In this document: piece after piece, positions 10,867 to 20,429 of the stretch
Numbering within the stretch: position 1 is the stretch's first letter
How the letters are laid out: each line of letters begins with the position of its first letter
From: an uncultured Alphaproteobacteria bacterium
Lineage (GTDB): Bacteria; Pseudomonadota; Alphaproteobacteria; HIMB59
Assembly (NCBI GenBank): GCA_902591315.1
Contig: CACJAI010000001.1
Coordinates: 62,001 to 126,000, forward strand
Length of the DNA: 64,000 nucleotides
Direction: 5' to 3'
Translations under genes and position numbers: made by a program
Notes under the pieces: model-generated
What the model saw: the letters and a program-made list of their open reading frames with translations, nothing else
What the model was told of the DNA's origin: nothing
Databases searched by the model: none

Positions 10867-11811
10867 TCATATCTCATAACCAAGTTGTTTTTCCTCTAAG
10901 TCTAACAATTCTTCAGGAAATCCCTCAGCTCTAAATGCAGTATTATATTTATTTTCAAGCCTTTTTACGACCATTGAGGACCATGCACGATCACCAAAAG
11001 TCTTTTTTGCATCTTTAATAATATCAAGAACCAAAGGTGATATTTCTAATTCGACCCCAAGTTTTGAGGCGAGATCCTGAAAAAGACCAACATCTTTCTC
11101 AACTAAGTCCATTGTAAAATTTATATTATATGAACCGTTCAATATTACTTGACTCTCAGTTTCATGGACAAATGAGTTACCCGAAGAAGCTGCAATTCCT
11201 TTAAATGTTTTGTTCAAATCAAGATTTGATTTACTCGCAATAGTCCAAGCTTCTCCCAATGCAACTAAGTGAACAGTAGCTAAATAATTTGTAATAACTT
11301 TAAGAATAGATGCACTTCCAAAGTCTCCAGTATACAAAATTTTTCTACCAAGACATTTTAATACTGGCATTGCTTTATCAAATCCCTCTCTACTTCCTCC
11401 AACAAAAATAGAAATGTTACCAGTTGCTGCCCTATGACAACCCCCACTTACAGGAGCTTCTAAAGCTATCGCATTTTTTTGCTGAATTAATGATGCGTGT
11501 TTTTTTAGTTGTTCATCTTCAGTTGTACTCATCTCAATCCAAATTTGATCTTTTTGTATAGTGTCAATAATACCATCTTTGGACTCTAAAACTTCTGCAC
11601 ATATCTTGGGAGAGGGAAGACAAGTTATTAAAATATCAGAATTCATCACAAGATCTTTTATTGATTTAGCTGTCTTAGCACCCTTTAAATTAAACTCCTC
11701 CATTAATATGTGATTTTTATCTAAAACTGATATTTGAAAATTATTTTCAAGAAGATTATTTGCTAGTTTTCCACCCACATTACCAAGTCCAACAAAACCT
11801 ATTTTCATCAC
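10867..11811 (-). CDS. NAD(P)-dependent oxidoreductase, 3-hydroxyisobutyrate dehydrogenase family
   Basis: IGFVGLGNVGGKLANNLL; EAPVSGG; KVITNYLA. Confidence 0.88.
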   Translation of the reverse strand: MMKIGFVGLGNVGGKLANNLLENNFQISVLDKNHILMEEFNLKGAKTAKSIKDLVMNSDILITCLPSPKICAEVLESKDGIIDTIQKDQIWIEMSTTEDEQLKKHASLIQQKNAIALEAPVSGGCHRAATGNISIFVGGSREGFDKAMPVLKCLGRKILYTGDFGSASILKVITNYLATVHLVALGEAWTIASKSNLDLNKTFKGIAASSGNSFVHETESQVILNGSYNINFTMDLVEKDVGLFQDLASKLGVELEISPLVLDIIKDAKKTFGDRAWSSMVVKRLENKYNTAFRAEGFPEELLDLEEKQLGYEI

Positions 11812-11887
11812 TACCCCCTTTATTTAATAAAATACTATTACTTTATTTTTCAATGTTAATATTAAATAATTCTTATAAAATTAAATA

Positions 11888-12355
11888 ATGTCAATTTACC
11901 TTAGAACAGAAAAAATTATTTCAGATTGGACAGACTATAATGGTCATATGAATTTAGCCTTTTATATCCACTTATTCGATCAAGGTTGGGATGTGTTGCT
12001 TGATAGATTTCAAATGGGAGGAGAGTCAGCTAAAAATGAGAAAAGATCAACATTTGCTGTGGAATCCCACACTAAATATATTCAAGAGGTTAAAGAGGGA
12101 GATGAAGTTGATATAAACTTACTATTCTTAGACCGTGATAAAAAAAGATTTGTATATCAATTGGAAATTGTAAGTAAAAGTGGGAATTTTAGAGCAGCTA
12201 CATCTGAAGTTTGCTCTCTTTATGTTGACTTAAGTATCCGCAAAGTTATTGAAATGGAAGACCATAAATTAAAGTTAGTAGATGATTTCATAGTTGAAAA
12301 TAAAAATCAATTTTCACCAATAGAATTTTACCTTTTAGATAAATTAAAAAAGTAA
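11888..12355 (+). CDS. Hotdog-fold thioesterase family protein
   Basis: SDWTDYNGHMNLAFYIHLFDQGWD; coupled to downstream oxidase. Confidence 0.75.
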   Translation: MSIYLRTEKIISDWTDYNGHMNLAFYIHLFDQGWDVLLDRFQMGGESAKNEKRSTFAVESHTKYIQEVKEGDEVDINLLFLDRDKKRFVYQLEIVSKSGNFRAATSEVCSLYVDLSIRKVIEMEDHKLKLVDDFIVENKNQFSPIEFYLLDKLKK

Positions 12356-13552
12356 ATGAAAGTTGCTATCATTGGGTCGGGCATTGTTGGTCTCACAATT
12401 GCATATACCTTAAGTAAAGAAAATATCGACATAACTATTTTTGAGAAAGAGAGAGACTCACTATCACATGGAACTGGAAGAAATAGCGGTGTTATTCACT
12501 CTGGAATCTACTATCAACCTAAAACTTTAAGGTCAACTCTCTGCATCAGAGGTTCAAAGTTAATGAAAAAATTTATTAGTGAGAACAATCTTTATATCAA
12601 TAATTGTGGAAAGTTATTACTTCCAAAAACAAAAAAAGATATCGAAACACTTAATTTATTGTATGAGAGATCGAAGGAGGTAGGAGTCGAAACAATCAAG
12701 TTAAATAGTTTCGATGAGATTTTAAAAATAGAGCCAAACTGCAATCCCTTATTTAATGATGCTCTTTTTATTAAAGAAACAGCCATAGCTGATCCAAAAG
12801 AGGTATCAAACAAATTGATTGAAATTTTAAAAAAAAGAGGCGTGATAATTAAATACGATACAAAAGTGGACTCAATTTCATCTGATAATACAACTATTAT
12901 ATCAAATAATAAAATTCATAATTTCGATCTTATTATTAACTCTGCTGGTTTACATGCAGACTATTTGGCAAATAAATCAAATTTAAAAACTAGATACACA
13001 TCTTTACCTTTTAAAGGTAAATATTGGAAAATTAGTTTTGGAGATAAAAATGAAATTCCATATAGATTAATTTATCCAGTGCCAAATTTAGACCAACCTT
13101 TTTTAGGAGTCCACACTGTATACGATAAAGATGGAAACTTTTATTTAGGACCTAGTAGCACCCCTGTATTTGGAAGAGAAGCCTATAGGCCTTTTAAAAA
13201 ATTTAATTTTTTAGAGTTTTGTGCCTTAAGTTATAAATTCATTTTGAAAATAATTTTTAATGAGAATAACCTTAGAAATTTAGCTATTAGTGAGTTTAAA
13301 AATCTATTTTTATCTAGTGTCATGAAATCTTCTAATGTTTACTTTAAGCATAAACCAGTAAAAATTGAATTAAGTAGTAAAGCGGGGATTAGATCTCAAA
13401 TGTTTGATAAAAATAGTAAAAAACTATTTAATGATTTTGTAGTTATTAAGCAAAATAACATTATACATATTCTTAATGCTATATCTCCAGCATGGACATC
13501 TTCTTTTGCTATGGCCGAATTTATATGTGAAAAATATACTATAAAAAAATAG
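12356..13552 (+). CDS. FAD-dependent oxidoreductase, L-2-hydroxyglutarate oxidase-like
   Basis: VAIIGSGIVGLTIAYTLSKENIDITIFEKE; GRNSGVIHSGIYYQPKTLRS. Confidence 0.88.
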   Translation: MKVAIIGSGIVGLTIAYTLSKENIDITIFEKERDSLSHGTGRNSGVIHSGIYYQPKTLRSTLCIRGSKLMKKFISENNLYINNCGKLLLPKTKKDIETLNLLYERSKEVGVETIKLNSFDEILKIEPNCNPLFNDALFIKETAIADPKEVSNKLIEILKKRGVIIKYDTKVDSISSDNTTIISNNKIHNFDLIINSAGLHADYLANKSNLKTRYTSLPFKGKYWKISFGDKNEIPYRLIYPVPNLDQPFLGVHTVYDKDGNFYLGPSSTPVFGREAYRPFKKFNFLEFCALSYKFILKIIFNENNLRNLAISEFKNLFLSSVMKSSNVYFKHKPVKIELSSKAGIRSQMFDKNSKKLFNDFVVIKQNNIIHILNAISPAWTSSFAMAEFICEKYTIKK

Positions 13553-13560
13553 AAATAATA

Positions 13561-14004
13561 ATGAAAGCGCCTAATTTTAAGTTGCCAAGCACATCTGGAA
13601 TATTTCAACTAAGTGATTATTTAGGGAAAAACATAATTTTGTATTTTTACCCAAGAGACAATACAAAAGGATGTTCTTTAGAGGCAATTGATTTTAATAA
13701 TTCTCTTAAAACTATAAATAAATATAATTGCATTGTAGTAGGTGTTTCAAGAGACTCAATTGAAAGTCATCAAAAATTTAAAAAAAAAAATAAATTAAAA
13801 TTTGATTTATTATTTGATGAAAAAATAAAGGTTTTAAAAAAGTACAAAGCTTGGGGACTTAAGAAATTTTTAGGAAAAGAATATTATGGTATAATTAGGA
13901 CTACAGTACTAATTAATGAAAAAGGCAAAATTGTAAAAATTTGGAGTAATGTTAGAGTGAAAGATCATGTTAAAAATGTAATTAGCGAACTATCTAATAT
14001 TTAA
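13561..14004 (+). CDS. Peroxiredoxin, BCP/PrxQ type
   Basis: NIILYFYPRDNTKGCSLEAIDF. Confidence 0.88.
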   Translation: MKAPNFKLPSTSGIFQLSDYLGKNIILYFYPRDNTKGCSLEAIDFNNSLKTINKYNCIVVGVSRDSIESHQKFKKKNKLKFDLLFDEKIKVLKKYKAWGLKKFLGKEYYGIIRTTVLINEKGKIVKIWSNVRVKDHVKNVISELSNI

Positions 14005-14067
14005 TTTAATCCAAAATACTTATTCACAAATTATAAACAGAAAAATTTATTTTTTTATCTTTTGTTA

Positions 14068-14096
14068 TTGTCAAAAAAAATAATTTATTTTAATCT
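14068..14096 (+). promoter_or_regulatory. Candidate sigma70-type promoter (TTGTCA – 17 bp – TAATCT)
   Basis: Read by eye; located 7-9 nt upstream of a structured RNA segment. Confidence 0.45.
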
Positions 14097-14102
14097 AATA
14101 AA

Positions 14103-14230
14103 TGTAGAGGGTAGGAAACTTCCCAAAACAAAGAAAAGAGCCAAAGAGGTAGAGGCCTAGAGAAGGGAAACCTGAACTAAGTCGAGACAACTGAGGCTCT
14201 TTTCTGTTTTTGGCCTCACTTTTTATTTTT
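14103..14230 (+). ncRNA. Candidate structured leader RNA / attenuator or sRNA
   Basis: 10-bp perfect inverted repeat GAAAAGAGCC(14133-14142)/GGCTCTTTTC(14195-14204), GAAA-capped hairpins, and an overlapping TGAGGC/GCCTCA + U-tract terminator. Confidence 0.55.
14192..14230 (+). terminator. Rho-independent-like terminator (TGAGGC-loop-GCCTCA-CTTTTTATTTTT)
   Basis: 6-bp perfect stem 14192-14197/14213-14218 followed by U-rich tract. Confidence 0.55.
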
Positions 14231-14273
14231 GAAATTTTTACGATAAATAGCTTATTATTAACAAAAAAAAATT

Positions 14274-15203
14274 ATGTATTTAAAATATTTGTTTGTAATG
14301 ATTTTATTTCCCTTTTACATACAAGCGGGTGAAATAATAAAATTTTCTCCTTACGATGTTAAACTAAAAAAAAATGCTGATATAATAGCAGAACTACATT
14401 TACCAGAGGGCTCTGGTCCATTCCCTTTAATAATTACTCAACATGGAAGTACAAGAAATCAGGATTTTCAAAATGGTAACGGAAAAACTGATGATTATTC
14501 TATTGAAATAGTCAAACAAGGTTTAGAAGCCGGTTTTGCTGTAGCAACTCCTGATAGCTTTTATCATATGAATATTAGTCCTAGTGATAAAATTAATTTT
14601 CCTATAGCCATGTCTTTTGGGGTTGAATTAAAAGATATTTTATCGAACCATCCGAAAATTGATAAAAATAATATTTTTTATACAGGTTTTAGTTTTGGAG
14701 GAACAACTTCTCTTATATCTCTCACAAATGAAACAGTTCAATTATCTCAGTATCAATTAGCCCAATCTAACATCCAATGGAAGGCTGTTGCACCAGTTGA
14801 AGCAAGTTGTAATTTTCAATTCAAGCCAGAACAAATTGATTTCAAGGTTTTATTTGTTCAAGGAAGTGAAAGTCACTACGAACCGAAGCCGTGTATATAC
14901 TATCATGACCAATTGTCAAATTTGAACCTAGATGACCAAATCGAGATTATTATAATTGAAGATGCTAATCACTATTTTTCAACTGATGGTAAAATAACCA
15001 AAGGTGTCGCAGCAAATGGATGTAAAGATAATCCAGTAATTATAACTGAAAATGAATGGATGTTTGCTGACGGTGTAGTCACAACAAGAAAAGATGCATT
15101 TAAAAGTTGCCTAACTGATAGGGCGGGTAATAGGGGTAACTTAAAAAAACTACCAATAGCTGTCAAAGAAGTTGTAAGTTTCTTCATTAAGAATACAGAT
15201 TAA
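14274..15203 (+). CDS. Exported alpha/beta hydrolase (dienelactone hydrolase-like)
   Basis: Signal peptide; GFSFGGTTSL nucleophile elbow; DANHYFS. Confidence 0.8.
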   Translation: MYLKYLFVMILFPFYIQAGEIIKFSPYDVKLKKNADIIAELHLPEGSGPFPLIITQHGSTRNQDFQNGNGKTDDYSIEIVKQGLEAGFAVATPDSFYHMNISPSDKINFPIAMSFGVELKDILSNHPKIDKNNIFYTGFSFGGTTSLISLTNETVQLSQYQLAQSNIQWKAVAPVEASCNFQFKPEQIDFKVLFVQGSESHYEPKPCIYYHDQLSNLNLDDQIEIIIIEDANHYFSTDGKITKGVAANGCKDNPVIITENEWMFADGVVTTRKDAFKSCLTDRAGNRGNLKKLPIAVKEVVSFFIKNTD

Positions 15204-15230
15204 ATTAATATAATATTTTTCTCTTAAAAA

Positions 15231-15305
15231 TGGTGCCGCCGAGAAGAATTGAACTTCCGACCCCACCCTTACCAAGGGTGTGCTCTACCACTGAGCTACG
15301 GCGGC
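15231..15305 (-). tRNA. tRNA-Thr(GGT), CCA encoded
   Basis: Cloverleaf read on minus strand: GCCGCCG…CACCC TTGGTAA GGGTG…TTCAATT…CGGCGGCACCA. Confidence 0.93.
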
Positions 15306-15327
15306 ATTACTTAGAAACTATAAACTA

Positions 15328-15513
15328 TTAATACATATTAAAAAACATTAACAAAAGACAGCCTGCTGTCAGGTATTTAGAGATTTCATAAATAATTTTC
15401 CATTTATTATTATTTTGACTCACACGCCATGTGGCAAAAGTAATTGCCAAAAAAATTAAAGATACAAACCACATTAAATTAGGGTTTTTTGTTAATTCAA
15501 TAATAACTGACAT
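15328..15513 (-). CDS. Small membrane protein
   Basis: 61 aa, two hydrophobic stretches. Confidence 0.5.
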   Translation of the reverse strand: MSVIIELTKNPNLMWFVSLIFLAITFATWRVSQNNNKWKIIYEISKYLTAGCLLLMFFNMY

Positions 15514-15515
15514 GA

Positions 15516-15704
15516 TTAACTCACAAGGTAAAACTTATCTACCAGATAGTTTATTAACAAGACTAATCCAATCATAAATACCCAATATAGTTTTTTGTTG
15601 TTTTTAATAAAGGGTATCCCGATAGCACTGTATCTAAATAATTTATGAAGTCCCCAAATAATTAAGGGGATTAAAAACAACCAAAAAATAATTTCCCAAA
15701 TCAT
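15516..15704 (-). CDS. Small membrane protein
   Basis: 62 aa, two hydrophobic stretches. Confidence 0.5.
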   Translation of the reverse strand: MIWEIIFWLFLIPLIIWGLHKLFRYSAIGIPFIKNNKKLYWVFMIGLVLLINYLVDKFYLVS

Positions 15705-15717
15705 TTTCTAAATTTAA

Positions 15718-16329
15718 TTATTTCTTTTTTAATAAGACTATCCTAATTTTAATATTTGAACCAAAATCTTTATTGTTTGGAAGATAATTTAAAGGTCTTG
15801 ATATGTAGATTGAGTTAAAATCTGTTAACTTTTCCAAGACATTATCAAATTTTAATTCTTTCCATAAATCTACTCTATGTGTAAATATAAAATAACCATT
15901 TTTTGCAAGATAATAATAAACCAGTTTAAAAAGTGATTGATGATTTTTACAATATGTCATTGCACCAATAAGACTTACCACACTGTACTTATTTACTATT
16001 TGAATTTTATTCTCAAAACTCTTTTTATAAAGATATCTATATTTTCCATTTCTTTTAGATATATCTAATATTTTTCTAGAAATATCAGATCCATCACAAA
16101 TGCAGTCAGGGTAAGTTCGTAAAAATTCATCAACAAAAAGTCCTGTGCCACATGCTAAATCTAAAATAAATTTTGGTTTTGTTTTGATATATTTCTTTAA
16201 AATTTTAACTGATTGTAATGGCGCTTTGTAGTTCCATGCATACAATGTCTCATCATATGAACTAGACCAATTATCGTAATATTTTTCTATGTCTTTTTTG
16301 TTACCAATGCCTTTACGAAGAGATTTCAT
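15718..16329 (-). CDS. Class I SAM-dependent methyltransferase
   Basis: ILDLACGTGLFVDEFLRTYP; YDNWSSSYDETL N-terminus. Confidence 0.85.
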   Translation of the reverse strand: MKSLRKGIGNKKDIEKYYDNWSSSYDETLYAWNYKAPLQSVKILKKYIKTKPKFILDLACGTGLFVDEFLRTYPDCICDGSDISRKILDISKRNGKYRYLYKKSFENKIQIVNKYSVVSLIGAMTYCKNHQSLFKLVYYYLAKNGYFIFTHRVDLWKELKFDNVLEKLTDFNSIYISRPLNYLPNNKDFGSNIKIRIVLLKKK

Positions 16330-16418
16330 TTAAATTTAAAAACTAGCTAATTTATTATTATTTAACAATTAATCTTCATCATATTGTAATTTTTGTAAAA
16401 TGATGATATTTAAATTTT

Positions 16419-16499
16419 ATGGATAATAATAAACCAAAACCTGATTGTGGTTGTTCTTGCTCATGCTGTTGCACTTGCGGCGACGGTTGTTGTCAATAA
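16419..16499 (+). CDS. Cysteine-rich micropeptide (MDNNKPKPDCGCSCSCCCTCGDGCCQ)
   Basis: Complete 26-codon ATG-to-TAA ORF with 9 Cys; below the length threshold of the ORF track. Confidence 0.5.
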   Translation: MDNNKPKPDCGCSCSCCCTCGDGCCQ

Positions 16500-16651
16500 A
16501 TAATTTTAATAAGAACAATTATTCCTAAAATAAAACCGAATATTACGTCTACGTACTTTCCTTTTTTTCTAGCCATTAGATAAAAAGAAATTAAAGCTAA
16601 ACATATAACTACAATACTTGATAAATTTGTTACAAAAGAAGAGGGCTCCAT
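16493..16651 (-). CDS. Small membrane protein (52 aa)
   Basis: MEPSSFVTNLSSIVVICLALISFYLMARKKGKYVDVIFGFILGIIVLIKIIY. Confidence 0.45.
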   Translation of the reverse strand: MEPSSFVTNLSSIVVICLALISFYLMARKKGKYVDVIFGFILGIIVLIKIIY

Positions 16652-16654
16652 TTA

Positions 16655-17380
16655 TTATTCTTCCCATTTAAAACGATCGAAAGATTTAAAAATCTCAAAT
16701 ATTCCTTTTTCCCATTGTTTAGATATGTATTGATAATCATCATCGTTAATTTCAAGAGATTGTTGGTAAACTATTTCTGATAAATTATTTTTATATACAA
16801 CTAAGTCGATTGGCGGACCAACAGATAAATCTGCTTTCATTGTACTATCCATACTTATTAAAGCACATCTTGCTGCATCTCCAAGATAAGTTTCTGACTT
16901 AACAACTCTGTCTAATATAGGCTTTCCATATTTTATTTCTCCAATGACAAGGTAAGGTTTGAATTCACTAGATTTAATAAAGTTACCCTGTGGGTAAACC
17001 AAATATAATTCCGACTCTTGATCTTTTATATGCCCGCCAACTATAAAAGTTGAGCCTAATTCAATAGTCTCTTGATTTATACCATCTGGTGAGGAATGTT
17101 TTACATTTAATCTCCCAATGTATTTTGCGATTTCATTTAAATTAAATAAGTTATTTAAATTATTTCCATTTTTATCATCTTCTAAATCTTTAGTAATAGA
17201 GTTAAAAACTGCTTGAGAAGTAGCCAAATTTCCTGAAGTTAAAATTATTATATTTCTATCAATGCCCTTGTGGACATACATTTTAGAATAAGAGTTATAG
17301 TTATCTAGGCCTGCATTTGTTCTCCTATCAGATGCAAAAACCATCCCTTCGTTTACTTTTATTCCTACACAATAAGTCAT
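16655..17380 (-). CDS. Proteasome-type peptidase of the Anbu family
   Basis: MTYCVGIKVNEGMVFASDRRTNAGLDNYNSYSKMYVH. Confidence 0.9.
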   Translation of the reverse strand: MTYCVGIKVNEGMVFASDRRTNAGLDNYNSYSKMYVHKGIDRNIIILTSGNLATSQAVFNSITKDLEDDKNGNNLNNLFNLNEIAKYIGRLNVKHSSPDGINQETIELGSTFIVGGHIKDQESELYLVYPQGNFIKSSEFKPYLVIGEIKYGKPILDRVVKSETYLGDAARCALISMDSTMKADLSVGPPIDLVVYKNNLSEIVYQQSLEINDDDYQYISKQWEKGIFEIFKSFDRFKWEE

Positions 17381-17485
17381 AATTTAATTAAATAGCTAAT
17401 TTTTTAAAAATACAAACGAATATTTACATACCTTCAATCTAAACTATGCATAACTACTAATAGGCATTTATAGTATTTTTAGAGA

Positions 17486-18931
17486 GTGGGTATAAATTGG
17501 AAAAATTATAATTCAAAAAATAGCTATGATGAGTATTTAACCTCTGAAAAAAGTCTTAGAAAAGAAGCTAAAGTAATTTCTAAAATATTAAATAGTTACT
17601 CAATCAAAGATTTAGAAAGAATTGAACAAAATTGTCAAAGCACAATAAGTTCTCGTGGAATTAATTTTAAGGTTTACTCAGCTGATAAAAAAGCTGCAGA
17701 GGAAAAAAAATGGCCATTAGATATTATTCCAAGGATTATTCTAAAATCCCAATGGCTTAAGGTAAGAAAAGGGTTAATACAAAGATGTAAAGCATTAAAT
17801 CTTTTTATAAATGATGTCTATAATCAAAAAAAAATATTTAAAGACAACATTGTTCCAAAAGAATTAGTATTTAAATCTCAAAATTATCTTAAGCAATGTG
17901 AGGGGTTTCATCCGAAAAAAAAGATTTGGTCTCACATTTCAGGAATTGATTTAATAAGGAACATTGATGGAAAATTTTTAGTATTAGAAGATAATCTTCG
18001 TGTACCTTCAGGTGTTTCATATATGCTTGAAAATAGAATGGTAATGGGGGAGGTGTTTCCTGAATTATTCACGCGTTATAGAGTTTCACCGATCAATCAC
18101 TATTGCAACAGACTCTATCATTGTATGTTAGATGCGATACCTTATAAAAAAAATACCCCAACAATGGTTGTATTAACGCCAGGTGTTTATAATTCTGCAT
18201 ACTTTGAACATTCATTTTTAGCACAGCAAATGGGTATTGCTCTTGTTGAGGGAAAAGATCTTTATGTCGAAAATGACAAAGTTTACGTAAAGACAGTCAA
18301 AGGGGGCTTAAGAGTTGATTGTATATATAGAAGGATTGATGATACTTTTTTAGATCCCAAAACTTTTTTTAAAGGATCTTTGTTAGGTGTAGCAGGTTTA
18401 TACAAATCTTATAGAAAAGGCAATGTTGGACTTCTAAATGCGCCTGGAAGTGGGGTAGCAGATGATAAGGTTATTTACTCATATGTTCCTAAAATAATTA
18501 AATATTATTTAGATGAAGAGCCTAAATTGGACCAAGTAGAGACATATTTATGTCACAATAAATCCGAGAGAGATCACGTAATATCTAATATTTCAAAAAT
18601 GATAGTAAAACCAGCTGATGGCTCTGGTGGTTATGGAATTATAGTAGGGCCTAAATCTTCTAAATCTGAGAGAGAGGCATATATTAGAAAAATTTTACAC
18701 AACCCAAGAAACTTTATAGCTCAACCTTTAGAAATATTATCAACTACCCCAACTTTGCAGGGGAATTTAATTGAACCTCGACATCAAGATTTACGACCAT
18801 TTATTCTTTCTGGAAGAGAGACATACGTAACTATGGGTGGTTTGACGAGAGTTGCTCTTAAAAAGGGAAGCACGATAGTAAATAGCTCACAGGGTGGAGG
18901 CTCAAAAGACACTATGATTGTAGAGGATTAA
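17486..18931 (+). CDS. Circularly permuted ATP-grasp family protein
   Basis: GIDLIRNIDGKFLVLEDNLRVPSGVSYMLENR; KPADGSGGYGIIVG; RPFILSG; GTG start. Confidence 0.9.
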   Translation: MGINWKNYNSKNSYDEYLTSEKSLRKEAKVISKILNSYSIKDLERIEQNCQSTISSRGINFKVYSADKKAAEEKKWPLDIIPRIILKSQWLKVRKGLIQRCKALNLFINDVYNQKKIFKDNIVPKELVFKSQNYLKQCEGFHPKKKIWSHISGIDLIRNIDGKFLVLEDNLRVPSGVSYMLENRMVMGEVFPELFTRYRVSPINHYCNRLYHCMLDAIPYKKNTPTMVVLTPGVYNSAYFEHSFLAQQMGIALVEGKDLYVENDKVYVKTVKGGLRVDCIYRRIDDTFLDPKTFFKGSLLGVAGLYKSYRKGNVGLLNAPGSGVADDKVIYSYVPKIIKYYLDEEPKLDQVETYLCHNKSERDHVISNISKMIVKPADGSGGYGIIVGPKSSKSEREAYIRKILHNPRNFIAQPLEILSTTPTLQGNLIEPRHQDLRPFILSGRETYVTMGGLTRVALKKGSTIVNSSQGGGSKDTMIVED

Positions 18932-18934
18932 ATC

Positions 18935-20371
18935 TTAGATCTTTTGCTTTACAACTATAGTCTGATTTAAATTTTCAACTTCTAATAATTCCTCATCTCC
19001 ATTAGTCCATTTAATTTTAATCTTAAACTCATTTTCATTATCTCTAATTCCATAATGAGCAACTGGCTCCATTTGGCACAGATAACCTGATCCGGCATCA
19101 ATTGTTTTTGAATGTGTTCTTTCATTTGTGTAAAGAGTTACTGTAGCTCCTCTAGCTGGTGCACCATTGATATTTAAAGGTCTAATTCTTAAAAAAGATC
19201 TTTTCTCATCATTGTGGTATTTAAATAGAGTCAAAGGTTGAGCACCAGACTCACCATGAGATAAAAGAATCTCTAGAACTCCATCATTATCAATATCTGC
19301 AACTGCTGCTCCCGTTCCAAGACCATTTGGCTCTAGAGCTTGCTCTAGTTTAATTTCTTCAAAAACACCATTTTCAATTATTTTATAAAGTCTATTTGGC
19401 TCTCCTATGTTATTCAGAAACACCTCATCATAACCATCATTATCAAAATCTGCCGAAATTACTGTTCTAATTTTTGATGGCTCGTCAAAAGTAGAATTAG
19501 CAATATTTTTAAATTTATCGTTATCTAAAACGTACGCTCTATTAAAACCTTCCCAATTACCGTTTAGAATATCAAGTCTTCCTCGATAAAGAATATCAGA
19601 TAATGCTGTACCTCTTCCATTTTGATAAATATCTTTAACATTCATTTGACTGGCTACATCTGAATACTTTCCATTTTGATTAAAATAAAGAAAATTTGGG
19701 CCTCTTTCATTAGCTGCAAAAACATCTATTTGATCAGATAAGATATGACCAGCAACTACAGCTCTACCTCCTGTAACTTTATCAAGTCCCAGACTTGCAG
19801 CTAGATCTACAACTCTATTATCAATAAACTCATAAAATCTTGTTGGACCACCATAATTAGCAACATAAATACCATAATTTCCATTACCCTCTCTGTCGAC
19901 ACAAACTACTGATCTTCCTGCTGTTAAATTTAATTCACTTTGATTAATATTTTTTTCAAATAAATCCTCTATTGCATTCTGCGAATTTATTAAAAGCCTG
20001 TCCGAGTACCTTTTCATTCCACTGTAGGTATCGGTGTTAAGAAAATAAATCTCCTCAAGACCATCTTTATCAATATCGCATGCTGCAACTCCAATTGTAG
20101 ATCTCTCTGGGTCAGAAAAAATATTATCAGTAATTTTATTTTCAAATCTTTCTCCATTAAAGCCTAAAGCTAAATTACTAAATCTAAATCCGGTCACTAT
20201 AAATTCATCATTACCATCATTATCAAAATCAGTTACAGCCACCCCGTAACTTAGTCTGGGACTTTGATCAGGCAATAAATGACTGATATTTTTGAAATAG
20301 CTTTTTTCTGCAAATACGTTCATAGAATAAAAAATAAATAAAAGTAAAAACGGAAATTTATAAAATTTCAT
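18935..20371 (-). CDS. Exported FG-GAP/VCBS repeat protein with C-terminal ASPIC/UnbV-like region
   Basis: Repeated DFDNDGxDEF/DIDNDGVLEIL motifs; signal peptide; C-terminal GYLCQMEPVAHYGI. Confidence 0.85.
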   Translation of the reverse strand: MKFYKFPFLLLFIFYSMNVFAEKSYFKNISHLLPDQSPRLSYGVAVTDFDNDGNDEFIVTGFRFSNLALGFNGERFENKITDNIFSDPERSTIGVAACDIDKDGLEEIYFLNTDTYSGMKRYSDRLLINSQNAIEDLFEKNINQSELNLTAGRSVVCVDREGNGNYGIYVANYGGPTRFYEFIDNRVVDLAASLGLDKVTGGRAVVAGHILSDQIDVFAANERGPNFLYFNQNGKYSDVASQMNVKDIYQNGRGTALSDILYRGRLDILNGNWEGFNRAYVLDNDKFKNIANSTFDEPSKIRTVISADFDNDGYDEVFLNNIGEPNRLYKIIENGVFEEIKLEQALEPNGLGTGAAVADIDNDGVLEILLSHGESGAQPLTLFKYHNDEKRSFLRIRPLNINGAPARGATVTLYTNERTHSKTIDAGSGYLCQMEPVAHYGIRDNENEFKIKIKWTNGDEELLEVENLNQTIVVKQKI

Positions 20372-20429
20372 ATAATTGATACTATTTTTTTGATGATCTA
20401 GATTTAGATATGATTGGTACCACTATTTA

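Noticed and set aside
14103-14230. Structured RNA as SRP RNA, 6S RNA or hammerhead ribozyme
   Set aside because: No SRP GGAAG…AGCA core, wrong length/shape for 6S, and no CUGAUGA hammerhead core; left as unclassified.
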